Assembly: GCA_035540675.1 (NCBI GenBank)
Contig: DATLGB010000223.1
Coordinates: 31,099 to 95,098, forward strand
Source: DATLGB01 sp035540675
Lineage (GTDB): Bacteria > Actinomycetota > Thermoleophilia > Solirubrobacterales > Solirubrobacteraceae
Reading direction: 5' to 3'
Length of the DNA: 64,000 nucleotides
Below the pieces are notes generated by a model that saw only the letters and a list, made by a program, of their open reading frames with translations, made no database searches and had not been told where the DNA came from. Shown piece after piece: positions 1 through 7,688 of this stretch; within the stretch, counting starts at the first letter, position 1, and each line of letters starts with the position of its first letter. Made by a program: the position numbers and the translations under genes.

Positions 1-271
1 CGCCGCGGGCGCGCAGGCCGTCGAGCTCCTCGGTGAGCACGCGCGGGTCGATCACGACCCCGTTGCCGATCACGCACTTCTTGCCCGGGTAGAGGATCCC
101 CGACGGGATCAGGTGGAACTTCCAGGTGACGCCGTCGCGCACGATCGTGTGCCCGGCGTTGTTGCCGCCCTGGAAGCGGATGACCAGGTCCGCCTGCTCG
201 GCCAGCAGGTCGGTCACCTTGCCCTTGCCCTCATCGCCCCACTGGGCGCCCACGATCACGATGCCGGCCAC
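1..271 (-). CDS. purA: adenylosuccinate synthetase, N-terminal part (cut by window edge)
   Basis: PurA makes adenylosuccinate from IMP, aspartate and GTP in AMP synthesis, in the cytoplasm. The 90 visible codons start at GTG 271 and show the family's N-terminal signature GAQWGDEGKGKVTDLL, which is the GTP/IMP phosphate-binding loop, followed by the conserved NNAGHTI segment and the HLIPSGIL motif. The rest of the gene (normally about 430 residues) lies beyond base 1. It sits 12 bp downstream of the DnaC-like gene and may be co-transcribed with dnaB and dnaC. The family call is secure; only the length is unknown. Confidence 0.95.
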   Translation of the reverse strand, partial: MAGIVIVGAQWGDEGKGKVTDLLAEQADLVIRFQGGNNAGHTIVRDGVTWKFHLIPSGILYPGKKCVIGNGVVIDPRVLTEELDGLRARG

Positions 272-283
272 GGCCAGAGCAGT

Positions 284-1081
284 CTAGGCGGGCGGCTCGC
301 CGTAGCGGGCGGGGGCGACGAACGCCATCCGGCCCGCCCCCGCGCCCCGGCCCGGCTCGCGCAGATGGGCAGGGATCTCCACCTGCTTGCGGTGGTCCTC
401 GCCGAACAGCGCCAGCGGGTCGCCGCACATCTCCACGATGCGCGAGACCGTGCGCTCGCCGATCTGCTCGGTCAGCGCGTCGGGCTTTAGGTTCGTCGTC
501 AGCAGCAGCGCCCGCTCCTCCTCGTAGCGCGCGTTGACGATCGAGTACAGCTGCTCGAGGACCCACTCGCTCGTGCGCTCGGCGCCGACGTCGTCGACGT
601 GCAGCAGGTCGACGGCCGCGAGCGTGTCGAGCAGCTGCAGGTAGGACAGGTCGGAGCCCTCGTCGTAGGTCTTGCGCAGCTCGGCCAGCAGGCGCGGCAG
701 CGAGTAGATGACGACGCTGCGCCCGCGCTCGAGCGCCGCGCGCGAGATCAGCATCGCCAGCGTCGTCTTGCCCGTCCCGACGTCGCCGGTCAGCCACAGC
801 CCCTTGCCGGCATCGAGGTTGGCGTCGAGGTCGCGGACGTACTGGCGCACCGGCCGCACGACGTGGTCGTCGATCAGCGTCACCGGCGGCGTGGCGAAGG
901 ACACGTGGCGGTACTTCTTCGGGATCACCGACGACAGCCGGCGCGCCTTCGCCTTGGCGATCCGCTCCGGCCGGCAGCGGCACTCGCGCGTCGTCCGCGC
1001 CTCCGTGTCGACGACGAAGCCGGAGCCGTCGCACTCGTCGAAGCGGCAGCGCGAGCCGCCGTGGTCGACGGTGAGCCTCAT
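284..1081 (-). CDS. DnaC/IstB-like ATP-binding helicase loader
   Basis: This 265-residue AAA+ protein resembles DnaC/DnaI helicase loaders, which place DnaB on origin DNA. The N-terminus has four cysteines (C12, C17, C34, C36) that could bind zinc. The Walker A motif GDVGTGKT is at residues 99-106, and a Walker B-like LLHVDDVG follows, with the sensor region LLLTTNLKPDALTEQIGERTVSRI after it. The ATG at 1081 overlaps the dnaB stop codon (ATGA), so it is almost certainly translated after dnaB from the same mRNA. That supports a role with DnaB. The IstB transposition-helper family has the same fold, but no transposase lies nearby. Confidence 0.85.
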   Translation of the reverse strand: MRLTVDHGGSRCRFDECDGSGFVVDTEARTTRECRCRPERIAKAKARRLSSVIPKKYRHVSFATPPVTLIDDHVVRPVRQYVRDLDANLDAGKGLWLTGDVGTGKTTLAMLISRAALERGRSVVIYSLPRLLAELRKTYDEGSDLSYLQLLDTLAAVDLLHVDDVGAERTSEWVLEQLYSIVNARYEEERALLLTTNLKPDALTEQIGERTVSRIVEMCGDPLALFGEDHRKQVEIPAHLREPGRGAGAGRMAFVAPARYGEPPA

Positions 1082-3756
1082 GCGTAGCGGTCGGGGTCGC
1101 GGATCCCGGGCATGAAGCGCGGGTACTCGTGCTGGAACACGAGCGGCACCGTCCCCAGCCCGCCGTTGCGGTGCTTGGCGATGATCAGCTCGGCCTCGCC
1201 CTGGCGCTCGGAGTCGTCCTCGTAGTACTCCTCGCGGTAGATGAACATCACCAGGTCGGCGTCCTGCTCGATCTGCCCGGACGAGCGCAGGTCGGACAGC
1301 ATCGGGCGCTTGTCGTGGCGCTGCTCGACGGCGCGGTTGAGCTGCGACAGCGCCACCACCGGCACCGACAGCTCGCGCGCGAGCGTCTTGAGCCCCTTGG
1401 AGATCTCGCCGATCTGCTCGACCACGCTGTCCGAGCGCGAGTCCGCGCGCATGAGCTGCAGGTAGTCGACGACGACCAGCCCGAGCTTGCCGTCCACCTG
1501 CGTCGACAGCCGCCGCGCCTTCGCGCGGATGTCGAGCACGGACAGGTCGCTCGAGTCGTCCACCCACAGCGGCGCCGAGTTGAGCGCCTTCAGCGCGCCC
1601 GTCACCTTCTGCCAGGAGACCTTGCCGCGCCGCAGGTCGTTGCCTTTGATCGAGCCCTGCGACGCGATGAACCGCTGCGCCAGCTCGGACTCGGACATCT
1701 CGAGCGAGAACATCACCGCCGGCCGGTCGAAGCGCACGGCCGCGTTCTCGAGGAAGTTGGCGGCGAGCGCGCTGTTGTGCACGACCACGTCGCCCGCGAC
1801 GAAGTTGTGATCGCCCGGCACCGTCAGGTCGAACGTCTCGCGCTCGCCCACCGGCTCGACCGCGACGATCTCGTCCCACCACACGTCCGACGTCGCCAGC
1901 TGGCGCAGCTCCTCGTCGCCGATCGCGTCCGCGAGCTTGGCCAGCTGCGGCCGCGACACGCCCCGCGTGCCGACGTGCCAGTTGTGGTTGCGCGGGTGCC
2001 CGGCGGCGGCCGACACCTCCGCCCACGAGCGCTCGCCCTTCGCGGCTGAGACGAGCCGCCAGATGCCGGCCGGGACGGTGTCGACGTTCGTCTTGGACCG
2101 CACCGACCCGAGGCCGGCGACGACGCGAGCGAGGCAGCTCCGCTTGCCGCACACCGCAACCTGCTCGGCGAACGCACGCAGGTCCTCCTGGCCCGTGATC
2201 AGCACCTCGAGCGCGACCTTCCCGGTGCCCTCGTAGACCGGCCGGCGCAGCTCGCGCAGCTTGGAGACGATGCCCAGCCGTAGCAGCAGGTGCTGGACGT
2301 CGCGCGCCAGCCGCTCGCTGATCGTGCTGTAGCCGACCTGCCACAGCCGGTCACTCGCGTAGACGTGGCCGTCGCAGCCGTAGAGCACCGACAGGAAGCG
2401 CGCGATGCGCCCGCGGTCGAGGCCGAACACCATCTCCGGGACGAACTTCGACTCCGACCGCGTGCCCCAGATGCCGTGCCGCTCGCACAGCTCGCGCACC
2501 GGGTTCGGCCGCGTGCGGTCGCCCGTGCTGATCGTCCCGGTGCCCCAGCCGGCGGCCGGGACGTGCAGGCGCGCGCCCATCGCCTCGGCCGCCTCGGCCA
2601 CCTCGTCGACCACCGGCGAGTCCGGCCCCCAGCAGAACCGCGGGGTCCGCTCGGTCAGGTTGCCGTCGGCGAGCAGGGCCGCGAGCATGACCAGCTCGGC
2701 GTCGGGCATCGTCTGCTCGACCACCGGCGCGGGCAGGGTCCGCGGCACCGCGATCCGGTCTCCCGGCGCCAGCCCTCCGAGCTCGCGCCACCCGTCGATG
2801 GTGAGCAGCGGGTGGTTGGCCGTGGCCTCGATCCGGCGGCCGAGCTTCGTGGTGAGCCGCAGCACCGGCCTGACGCCGTTGCGGAAGCCGGCGGTCACCC
2901 GCGTGGGGCGCAGCCTGAGGTCGGGCCCGAGCGACGCCACCCACGCCTCCTCGGCCCCGTGCTCGAGTTCGGCCACCACGTCCTCGATGCGGCGCCGCGC
3001 GCCGCTCCACGGGTCGTAGACCGGCGTGCCCGCGCTCAGGCACTTGCCCATCGACGGGCGTGCGGCCAGGATGATCAGGTTGCCGGGCTGGAAGCCGCCG
3101 GTGATCTCGTCGAGGTCGTTGAAGCCGGACGGGGTGCCCGTGACCGTCTTGCCGGCCTCCGACAGCGCGGCGAGCTTCTCGATCTCCTCGTCGAGGACCT
3201 CGTGGATCTTGCGGAAGTCCTTGCGGCGGTCGTCGTGGCCGACCTCGAGGATCGCCCGCTCGGCCTGGTCGACCAGCTCGCGCGGGTCGCCGCCGCGCTC
3301 GGCCACCTGCTGCTGGATGCGGTAGGTGGCGGTGAGGAGGTTGCGCACCAGCGCCGCCTCCTTGACGATCTTGCCGTAGTGCGCCGCGTTGCCGACCACG
3401 GGCGGCGCGGCGGCCAGTGCCTCGATCGCGGCGGCGCCGCCGGCGGCCTCCAGGCTGCCGGACTGCTTGAGCTTCTCGGTGACCGTGAGCTTGTCGACCG
3501 GCTCGCTCTGCTCGTAGAGCGCGAGCATGGCGGCGTAGATCACCGCGTGGCCCGGCCGGTAGAAGTCGTCGGGCTGCAGGTTGAGCTGGACGCGCAGCGC
3601 GTAGAGCGTCTGGTCGGAGAGCAGGATGGCGCCGAGAACGGACTGCTCGGCCTCGATGCTCTGCGGCGGCACGAGCCCGGCGGGCGGCGCGCCGTTGGCG
3701 CCGCTGCCGTTGCTGCCGTTGGTGCGCTCGGGGACGCTCATGGGATCGCCGAGCAT
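1078..3756 (-). CDS. dnaB: replicative DNA helicase DnaB interrupted by an intein
   Basis: DnaB is the hexameric 5'-3' replicative helicase. The 892-residue precursor has an N-terminal DnaB domain (about 30-135), a linker, and a RecA-like ATPase domain. The ATPase domain is split directly after the Walker A lysine (ARPSMGK, ending at residue 238) by a 423-residue intein, and resumes at Ser662 with SALAANFL. After splicing the helicase is about 469 residues, the normal length. Walker B (LVVVDYLQLM) and the later ALSQLNR and DLRSSGQIEQDAD motifs are intact. A second ATG at 3741 is an equally plausible start; neither has a clear ribosome-binding site. dnaC follows with an ATGA overlap. Confidence 0.95.
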   Translation of the reverse strand: MLGDPMSVPERTNGSNGSGANGAPPAGLVPPQSIEAEQSVLGAILLSDQTLYALRVQLNLQPDDFYRPGHAVIYAAMLALYEQSEPVDKLTVTEKLKQSGSLEAAGGAAAIEALAAAPPVVGNAAHYGKIVKEAALVRNLLTATYRIQQQVAERGGDPRELVDQAERAILEVGHDDRRKDFRKIHEVLDEEIEKLAALSEAGKTVTGTPSGFNDLDEITGGFQPGNLIILAARPSMGKCLSAGTPVYDPWSGARRRIEDVVAELEHGAEEAWVASLGPDLRLRPTRVTAGFRNGVRPVLRLTTKLGRRIEATANHPLLTIDGWRELGGLAPGDRIAVPRTLPAPVVEQTMPDAELVMLAALLADGNLTERTPRFCWGPDSPVVDEVAEAAEAMGARLHVPAAGWGTGTISTGDRTRPNPVRELCERHGIWGTRSESKFVPEMVFGLDRGRIARFLSVLYGCDGHVYASDRLWQVGYSTISERLARDVQHLLLRLGIVSKLRELRRPVYEGTGKVALEVLITGQEDLRAFAEQVAVCGKRSCLARVVAGLGSVRSKTNVDTVPAGIWRLVSAAKGERSWAEVSAAAGHPRNHNWHVGTRGVSRPQLAKLADAIGDEELRQLATSDVWWDEIVAVEPVGERETFDLTVPGDHNFVAGDVVVHNSALAANFLENAAVRFDRPAVMFSLEMSESELAQRFIASQGSIKGNDLRRGKVSWQKVTGALKALNSAPLWVDDSSDLSVLDIRAKARRLSTQVDGKLGLVVVDYLQLMRADSRSDSVVEQIGEISKGLKTLARELSVPVVALSQLNRAVEQRHDKRPMLSDLRSSGQIEQDADLVMFIYREEYYEDDSERQGEAELIIAKHRNGGLGTVPLVFQHEYPRFMPGIRDPDRYA
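1774..3042 (-). other. intein with LAGLIDADG-type endonuclease domain inside DnaB
   Basis: This 423-residue in-frame insertion starts at Cys239 (CLSAGTPVYDPW, splicing block A) and ends with His660-Asn661 before extein Ser662. Block B is the TANHPLL segment (residues 312-318), and the C-terminal block reads DHNFVAGDVVVHN. Two dodecapeptide-like motifs, LAALLADGNL (about 358-367) and a later LYGCDGHVY, indicate a LAGLIDADG homing endonuclease domain. All residues needed for protein splicing are present, so splicing should work. The insertion site after the P-loop lysine is a known hotspot for DnaB inteins. The base composition matches its surroundings, suggesting long residence. Confidence 0.93.
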
Positions 3757-3796
3757 AGGTCGGGGAGCGGCGGCGAGAAACGGTTCTTGCCGCTCG

Positions 3797-3823
3797 CTGC
3801 GGCCTTTGTCACGAAGGCCGCAG
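3797..3823 (-). terminator. hairpin downstream of hypE, likely end of the hyp operon
   Basis: A perfect 10-bp inverted repeat, CTGCGGCCTT / AAGGCCGCAG, has a 7-base loop and lies 41 bp after the hypE stop and upstream of dnaB. There is no clear U-tract, which is common for high-GC actinobacterial terminators. It could also act in the dnaB leader or as an operator. Confidence 0.5.
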
Positions 3824-3833
3824 ATTTGTCACG
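3805..3833. promoter_or_regulatory. dnaB: TTTGTCACG direct repeats upstream of dnaB
   Basis: TTTGTCACG occurs at 3805-3813 and 3825-3833, exactly 20 bp (two helical turns) apart, 49-77 bp upstream of the dnaB start. The first copy lies partly in the loop of the hairpin at 3797-3823. A related TTCGTCAC inverted repeat lies upstream of ssb. The spacing suggests paired binding of a regulator on one DNA face. The regulator is unknown. Confidence 0.35.
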
Positions 3834-3863
3834 GATGCGCGCCGCGGGCCGCCGCCGGCGCGC

Positions 3864-4952
3864 TCAGCAGATGCGCGGGAGCGGGTCGCCCGCGAGCATG
3901 TCGACCACGCGGGACCCGCCGAAGGAGGTCTCGAGCACGACCATGCCCGGGGGCTCCGCGCGGACCTCGCCCACCACCGCGGCGTCGGTCCCCAGCGGAT
4001 GGGCGCGCAGCGCCGCCAGCGCCTCCGCCTCCGCCTCCGGCGCCACCACCGCCAGCAGCTTGCCCTCGTTGGCCACGTAGAGCGGGTCGATGCCGAGGAT
4101 CTCGCACGCGCCGGCGACGGCGGGACGCACGGGGATGGAGGCCTCGTCGAGCACGATCGCGACCTCGGCGCTCATGGCGAGCTCGTTCAGCACGGTGGCG
4201 ACGCCGCCGCGCGTCGGGTCGCTCATGCAGCGCAGGTTCTCGCCCGCGGCGGCGCGCAGGGCGCCGGCGAGCTCGTGCAGCGGCGCCGAGTCGCTGCGCA
4301 GGTCGGCTTCGAGCTCGAGGCCGCCGCGGGCGACCATGATCGCCATCCCGTGATCGCCGATCGTGCCGGAGCACAGCACGCGATCGCCCGGCCGGATCGC
4401 CATCGGCGAGAGCCGGTGGCCCTCGCGCACGCCGATGCCCGTCGTGCTCACGTACAGGCCGTCGGCCTTGCCGCGCTCGACCACCTTGGTGTCGCCGGTG
4501 ACGATGGCGACGCCGGCGCCGGCGGCCGCTTGCGCCATCGAGGCGACGTAGCGCTGGAGGTCGGAGACCGGCAGCCCCTCCTCGAGGACGACGCCCAGCG
4601 CGAGGAAGCACGGCCGCGCGCCGCTGACGGCGAGGTCGTTGATCGTGCCGTGCACCGCCAGCGAGCCGATGTCGCCGCCCGGGAAGTCGAGCGGCCGGAC
4701 CACGTAGGTGTCCGTCGAGATCGCGAGCGGCGCGCCGCCGGCGTCCACGACGGCGGCGTCGCCGAGCTCGGCCAGCGCCGGGTTGTCGAAGGCTCGCGCG
4801 AAGACGGTCTCGATCAGGACGTGCGACGAGCGCCCGCCGGCGCCGTGGCTGAGCGTGATCCGCTCATCCATCAGCTTGACGTGCGGGCGACGCCGGCGGC
4901 GCTCGATCGCCTCGAGCACCTCCTCCTCGGAGCGCGTCGTCCTGCCGATCAC
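3864..4952 (-). CDS. hypE: hydrogenase maturation protein HypE
   Basis: HypE dehydrates the carbamoyl group that HypF puts on its C-terminal cysteine, forming the thiocyanate that becomes the CN ligands of the NiFe(CN)2CO site. The 362-residue protein has the AIR-synthase-like fold motifs LSHGAGGRSS, TGDTKVVERG and SDPTRGGVATVLNELA, and ends in PRIC with the essential terminal cysteine. The GTG at 4952 overlaps the hypD stop (GTGA). This start gives an N-terminal extension of about 27 residues before the usual MDERITLSHG start. It is the last gene of the maturation operon. Confidence 0.96.
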   Translation of the reverse strand: MIGRTTRSEEEVLEAIERRRRRPHVKLMDERITLSHGAGGRSSHVLIETVFARAFDNPALAELGDAAVVDAGGAPLAISTDTYVVRPLDFPGGDIGSLAVHGTINDLAVSGARPCFLALGVVLEEGLPVSDLQRYVASMAQAAAGAGVAIVTGDTKVVERGKADGLYVSTTGIGVREGHRLSPMAIRPGDRVLCSGTIGDHGMAIMVARGGLELEADLRSDSAPLHELAGALRAAAGENLRCMSDPTRGGVATVLNELAMSAEVAIVLDEASIPVRPAVAGACEILGIDPLYVANEGKLLAVVAPEAEAEALAALRAHPLGTDAAVVGEVRAEPPGMVVLETSFGGSRVVDMLAGDPLPRIC

Positions 4953-6082
4953 GCCGGCTCCATCGCCGCGTCGCGGCCGGCGCGGCGCTGGAAGCGGCCG
5001 AAGTTGTAGTACGCGGCGCAGGCGCCCTCGCTCGACACCATGCAGGTTCCGATCGGCCGGTCCGGGGTGCAGGCCGTGCCGAACACCTTGCACTCCCACG
5101 GCTTGATCACGCCCTTGAGCACCTCGCCGCACTGGCACGCCTTCGGGTCGGCCACCCGCACGCCGGGGACCGCGAAGCGCACCTCCGCATCCCAGTCGGC
5201 GAAGTCGTCGCGCAGCTTCAGCGCGCTCTGGGAGATGAAGCCCAAGCCACGCCACTCGAACGTCGTCCGCAGCTCCATCGTCTGCGCGATGGCCTGCAGC
5301 GCGAGCGGGTTGCCCTCCTCGCGCACCACGCGCGTGTACTGGTTCTCGACCTCGCTGCGACCCTCGGCGAGCTGCTTGAGCACCTGGTAGACGCCCTGCA
5401 GGATGTCCAGCGGCTCGAACCCGGCCACGACGACGGGGCGCCCGTGGTCGCGCGCGATCCAGCGGTACGGGCGGGTGCCGATGACCGTCGACACGTGCCC
5501 CGGCCCGAGGAACCCGTCGAGGCGGAGGTCCGGCGAGTCGAGGATCGCTCGGATCGCCGGGATGATCGTCACGTGGTTGGCGAACACGCTGAAGTTGCGG
5601 ATGCCCTCCGCGCGGGCGCGCAGCAGCGTCAGGGCCGTCGAGGGCGCCGTGGTCTCGAACCCGATCGCGAAGAACACGACCTCGCGGTCAGGGTTCTCGC
5701 GCGCGACCTTCAGCGCGTCCAGCGGCGAGTAGACCATCCGCACGTCGGCGCCGCGCGCCTTGGCGTCGAGCAGCGAGCCGCGGCTCGCGGGCACCCGCAT
5801 CATGTCGCCGAACGTGGTGAAGATCACCTCGGGGCGCTCGGCGATGGCGACGGCGTCGTCCTGCCGGCCCATCGGGATCACGCAGACGGGGCAGCCGGGG
5901 CCATGGACCAGCTCGACGTTGGGCGGCAGCAGGTCCTCGATGCCGTGCTTGTAGATCGTGTGCGTGTGGCCGCCGCACACCTCCATCACCTTGTAGCCGC
6001 GGCCGGGATCCACCAGCGCCGCGATCTGCGCCGCCAGGCGCCGGGCGACGTCGCCGTCGCGGTACTCGTCGACGAACCTCAT
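4949..6082 (-). CDS. hypD: hydrogenase maturation protein HypD
   Basis: HypD is the [4Fe-4S] scaffold on which, with HypC, the Fe(CN)2CO unit is assembled. The 377-residue protein carries the diagnostic GGHTHTIYKHGIEDLLP segment, then HGPGCPVCVIPMGR with two conserved cysteines, and a C-terminal cysteine-rich region with CQCGEVLKG, a further Cys in WECKVFGTAC, and GTCMVSSEGAC. These supply the iron-sulfur ligands and redox thiols. The ATG start overlaps the stop of the SIS-HypC fusion gene (ATGA), and its own stop overlaps hypE, so expression is coupled. Confidence 0.97.
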   Translation of the reverse strand: MRFVDEYRDGDVARRLAAQIAALVDPGRGYKVMEVCGGHTHTIYKHGIEDLLPPNVELVHGPGCPVCVIPMGRQDDAVAIAERPEVIFTTFGDMMRVPASRGSLLDAKARGADVRMVYSPLDALKVARENPDREVVFFAIGFETTAPSTALTLLRARAEGIRNFSVFANHVTIIPAIRAILDSPDLRLDGFLGPGHVSTVIGTRPYRWIARDHGRPVVVAGFEPLDILQGVYQVLKQLAEGRSEVENQYTRVVREEGNPLALQAIAQTMELRTTFEWRGLGFISQSALKLRDDFADWDAEVRFAVPGVRVADPKACQCGEVLKGVIKPWECKVFGTACTPDRPIGTCMVSSEGACAAYYNFGRFQRRAGRDAAMEPA

Positions 6083-7413
6083 GGCCTCCCGATCCGGTCG
6101 AGCAGCAGGTGCGAGATCGTGGCGTGCGCCTCCTGCAGGCGCGGGACGTAGTCGCCGGGGACGCCGATGTGGTGGTCAAGCCAGCCGGCGCCGGCCAGAC
6201 GGCCCCCGTCGTAGCCCGTGACGGCGACGGTCAGCATCCCGCGGCGGCGGGCCTCCTCGAGCCCGGCAAGGACGTTCGGCGACGACCCGCTCGTGGAGAA
6301 CGCGATCGCCACGTCGCGCGCGCGGCCGAGCGGGATCAGCTGCCGGGCCCAGACGTTCTCGAAGCCGACGTCGTTGGCCACCGCGGTGACCGTCGGCGCG
6401 TCGTCGACGAGCGCGACCGCCGGCCAGCCCGCCGCCTGCGCGTCGAAGGCGAGGTCCTGGGCGTCGGTGGCCGAGCCGCCGTTGCCGAACGCGAGCAGGC
6501 GGCCGCCGGCGTCGAGGCGCGCGCGCACGGCCGCGGCGCACGCCGCGATCGCGTCGGCGTCGATCGTCCGCCGCAGCTCGATGGCGTCGCGCCCCTTGCG
6601 CAGTGTCGACGCGCGCACGTCGGCCAGGACGGCCTCGAGGTCGCGCTCGTCACCTTCGAGGAACGGATACAGGAAGCCCGTCGCCTCCGCCGGCGCGGCC
6701 GCGCGCTCGAGGCGCTCCAGCGCGACGCCGGCGTGGCAGAGCAACCGGTCGCCGGGTGCGACGGGCCCGACGAGGTCCACCGCGACCGTCTCGCGCGCGC
6801 CGCCGTGCTCGACGACCGCCGCCGTCCCCTCCACCGCGACGACCTCGACCTCCACCGCCACGTCGCCGCAGGTCAGGCACGCGTCGTCGAGCAGCCCCGG
6901 GTGCTCGAAGAAGACGTGCACGAGCTCCCACAGCACGTGGTACGTCGTCTCCTGCACCTCCTGGACGATCTCGGGCGCGGCAGCGGGCACCACGAACGCG
7001 TGGTCGGCGGCGAGCCGCTCCGCGCCGGCACCGAGCGCGATCGTCAGCATGCCGCGCCGTCGCGCTTCCTCCAGGAACGCGTCCAGCCGGCCGGGCTCGT
7101 GCGCCATCCCGATCGCGATGTCCTGCGGTCCGCCGAACGCCAGCGCCCGCTCCGGGCCGCCGGCGGGCGCGAGCGCCGGCAGCGCCCGCTTGCCGACGAT
7201 CACGGGGTGCATGAACTCGACCGCCACGTGGGCGGCGTCCGTGACGGCGGCGCCCGCGCCGTGCGCGATCAGCACGCCGCCGCGCGCGAAGGCGCGGGCG
7301 AGGTCGTGGCAGGCGCGCGCCAGCCGGTCCTGCTCGCGCTCGAGGAACGCCTCGAGCACCCGCTCGCGCTCGGCGATCGCGGTGGCGCTGGGACTGGTGG
7401 CGGAGGGCGTCAT
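6079..7413 (-). CDS. SIS - HypC/HupF-like - SIS fusion protein
   Basis: This 444-residue protein has three modules. Residues about 20-170 form a SIS (sugar isomerase) fold. Residues about 176-235 form a HypC/HupF-like domain (CLTCGD at 179-184, then VAPGDRLLCHAGVALERL). Residues about 255-444 form a second SIS domain, with a GmhA-like GNGGSATDAQD loop (310-320) and STSGSSPN (373-380). Separate HupF-like and phosphoheptose-isomerase-like genes are known in actinobacterial group 1h hydrogenase clusters; here they are one polypeptide. The first SIS domain lacks the clear phosphosugar loop of the second. It sits between hypC and hypD with 4-bp overlaps. Its chemical role is unknown; binding of an iron-cyanide intermediate by the HypC-like part is inference. 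Confidence 0.85.
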   Translation of the reverse strand: MTPSATSPSATAIAERERVLEAFLEREQDRLARACHDLARAFARGGVLIAHGAGAAVTDAAHVAVEFMHPVIVGKRALPALAPAGGPERALAFGGPQDIAIGMAHEPGRLDAFLEEARRRGMLTIALGAGAERLAADHAFVVPAAAPEIVQEVQETTYHVLWELVHVFFEHPGLLDDACLTCGDVAVEVEVVAVEGTAAVVEHGGARETVAVDLVGPVAPGDRLLCHAGVALERLERAAAPAEATGFLYPFLEGDERDLEAVLADVRASTLRKGRDAIELRRTIDADAIAACAAAVRARLDAGGRLLAFGNGGSATDAQDLAFDAQAAGWPAVALVDDAPTVTAVANDVGFENVWARQLIPLGRARDVAIAFSTSGSSPNVLAGLEEARRRGMLTVAVTGYDGGRLAGAGWLDHHIGVPGDYVPRLQEAHATISHLLLDRIGRP

Positions 7414-7688
7414 TCGATCGAGGACGACCGCAGGTCGTCGAGCTCCTGCTCGAAGGCCTCGCCGAGCTCGACGAGGAACGCGCGCGTGGCCTCCGCCTCG
7501 GCCTCGTCGATCTTCGACATCGCGAAGCCGACGTGGATGAGCACCCAGTCGCCGACGTCGACGGCGTCGGGGCCGCCGCTGAGCAGGCCGACGTTGATCG
7601 CACGCCGCACCCCCGAGACCTCCGCCTTGGCGATGTGGTGCTCGGGGTCGACCCACTCTACGATCTGGCCGGGAATTCCTAGGCACAT
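7410..7688 (-). CDS. hypC: hydrogenase maturation chaperone HypC
   Basis: HypC carries the Fe(CN)2CO precursor from HypD to the apo large subunit, using its Cys2. The 92-residue protein begins MCLGIPGQIVEW, leaving the essential cysteine exposed after methionine removal, and contains the VGDWVLIHVGFAMSKIDEAEA motif typical of the family. The ATG at 7688 overlaps the last 10 bases of hypF, and the gene ends in an ATGA overlap with the SIS-HypC-SIS gene. The window thus encodes two HypC-type domains, which may serve different steps or partners. Confidence 0.96.
   Translation of the reverse strand: MCLGIPGQIVEWVDPEHHIAKAEVSGVRRAINVGLLSGGPDAVDVGDWVLIHVGFAMSKIDEAEAEATRAFLVELGEAFEQELDDLRSSSIE

Noticed and set aside
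284..1081. IstB helper of an IS21-type element
   Set aside because: It is translationally coupled to dnaB, with no IstA transposase or element ends nearby, so a helicase-loader role is more likely.
284..2344. Long open frame running from dnaC across part of dnaB
   Set aside because: Only its last 265 codons (from ATG 1081) match a family; the upstream part is an arginine- and alanine-rich shadow of dnaB in another frame.
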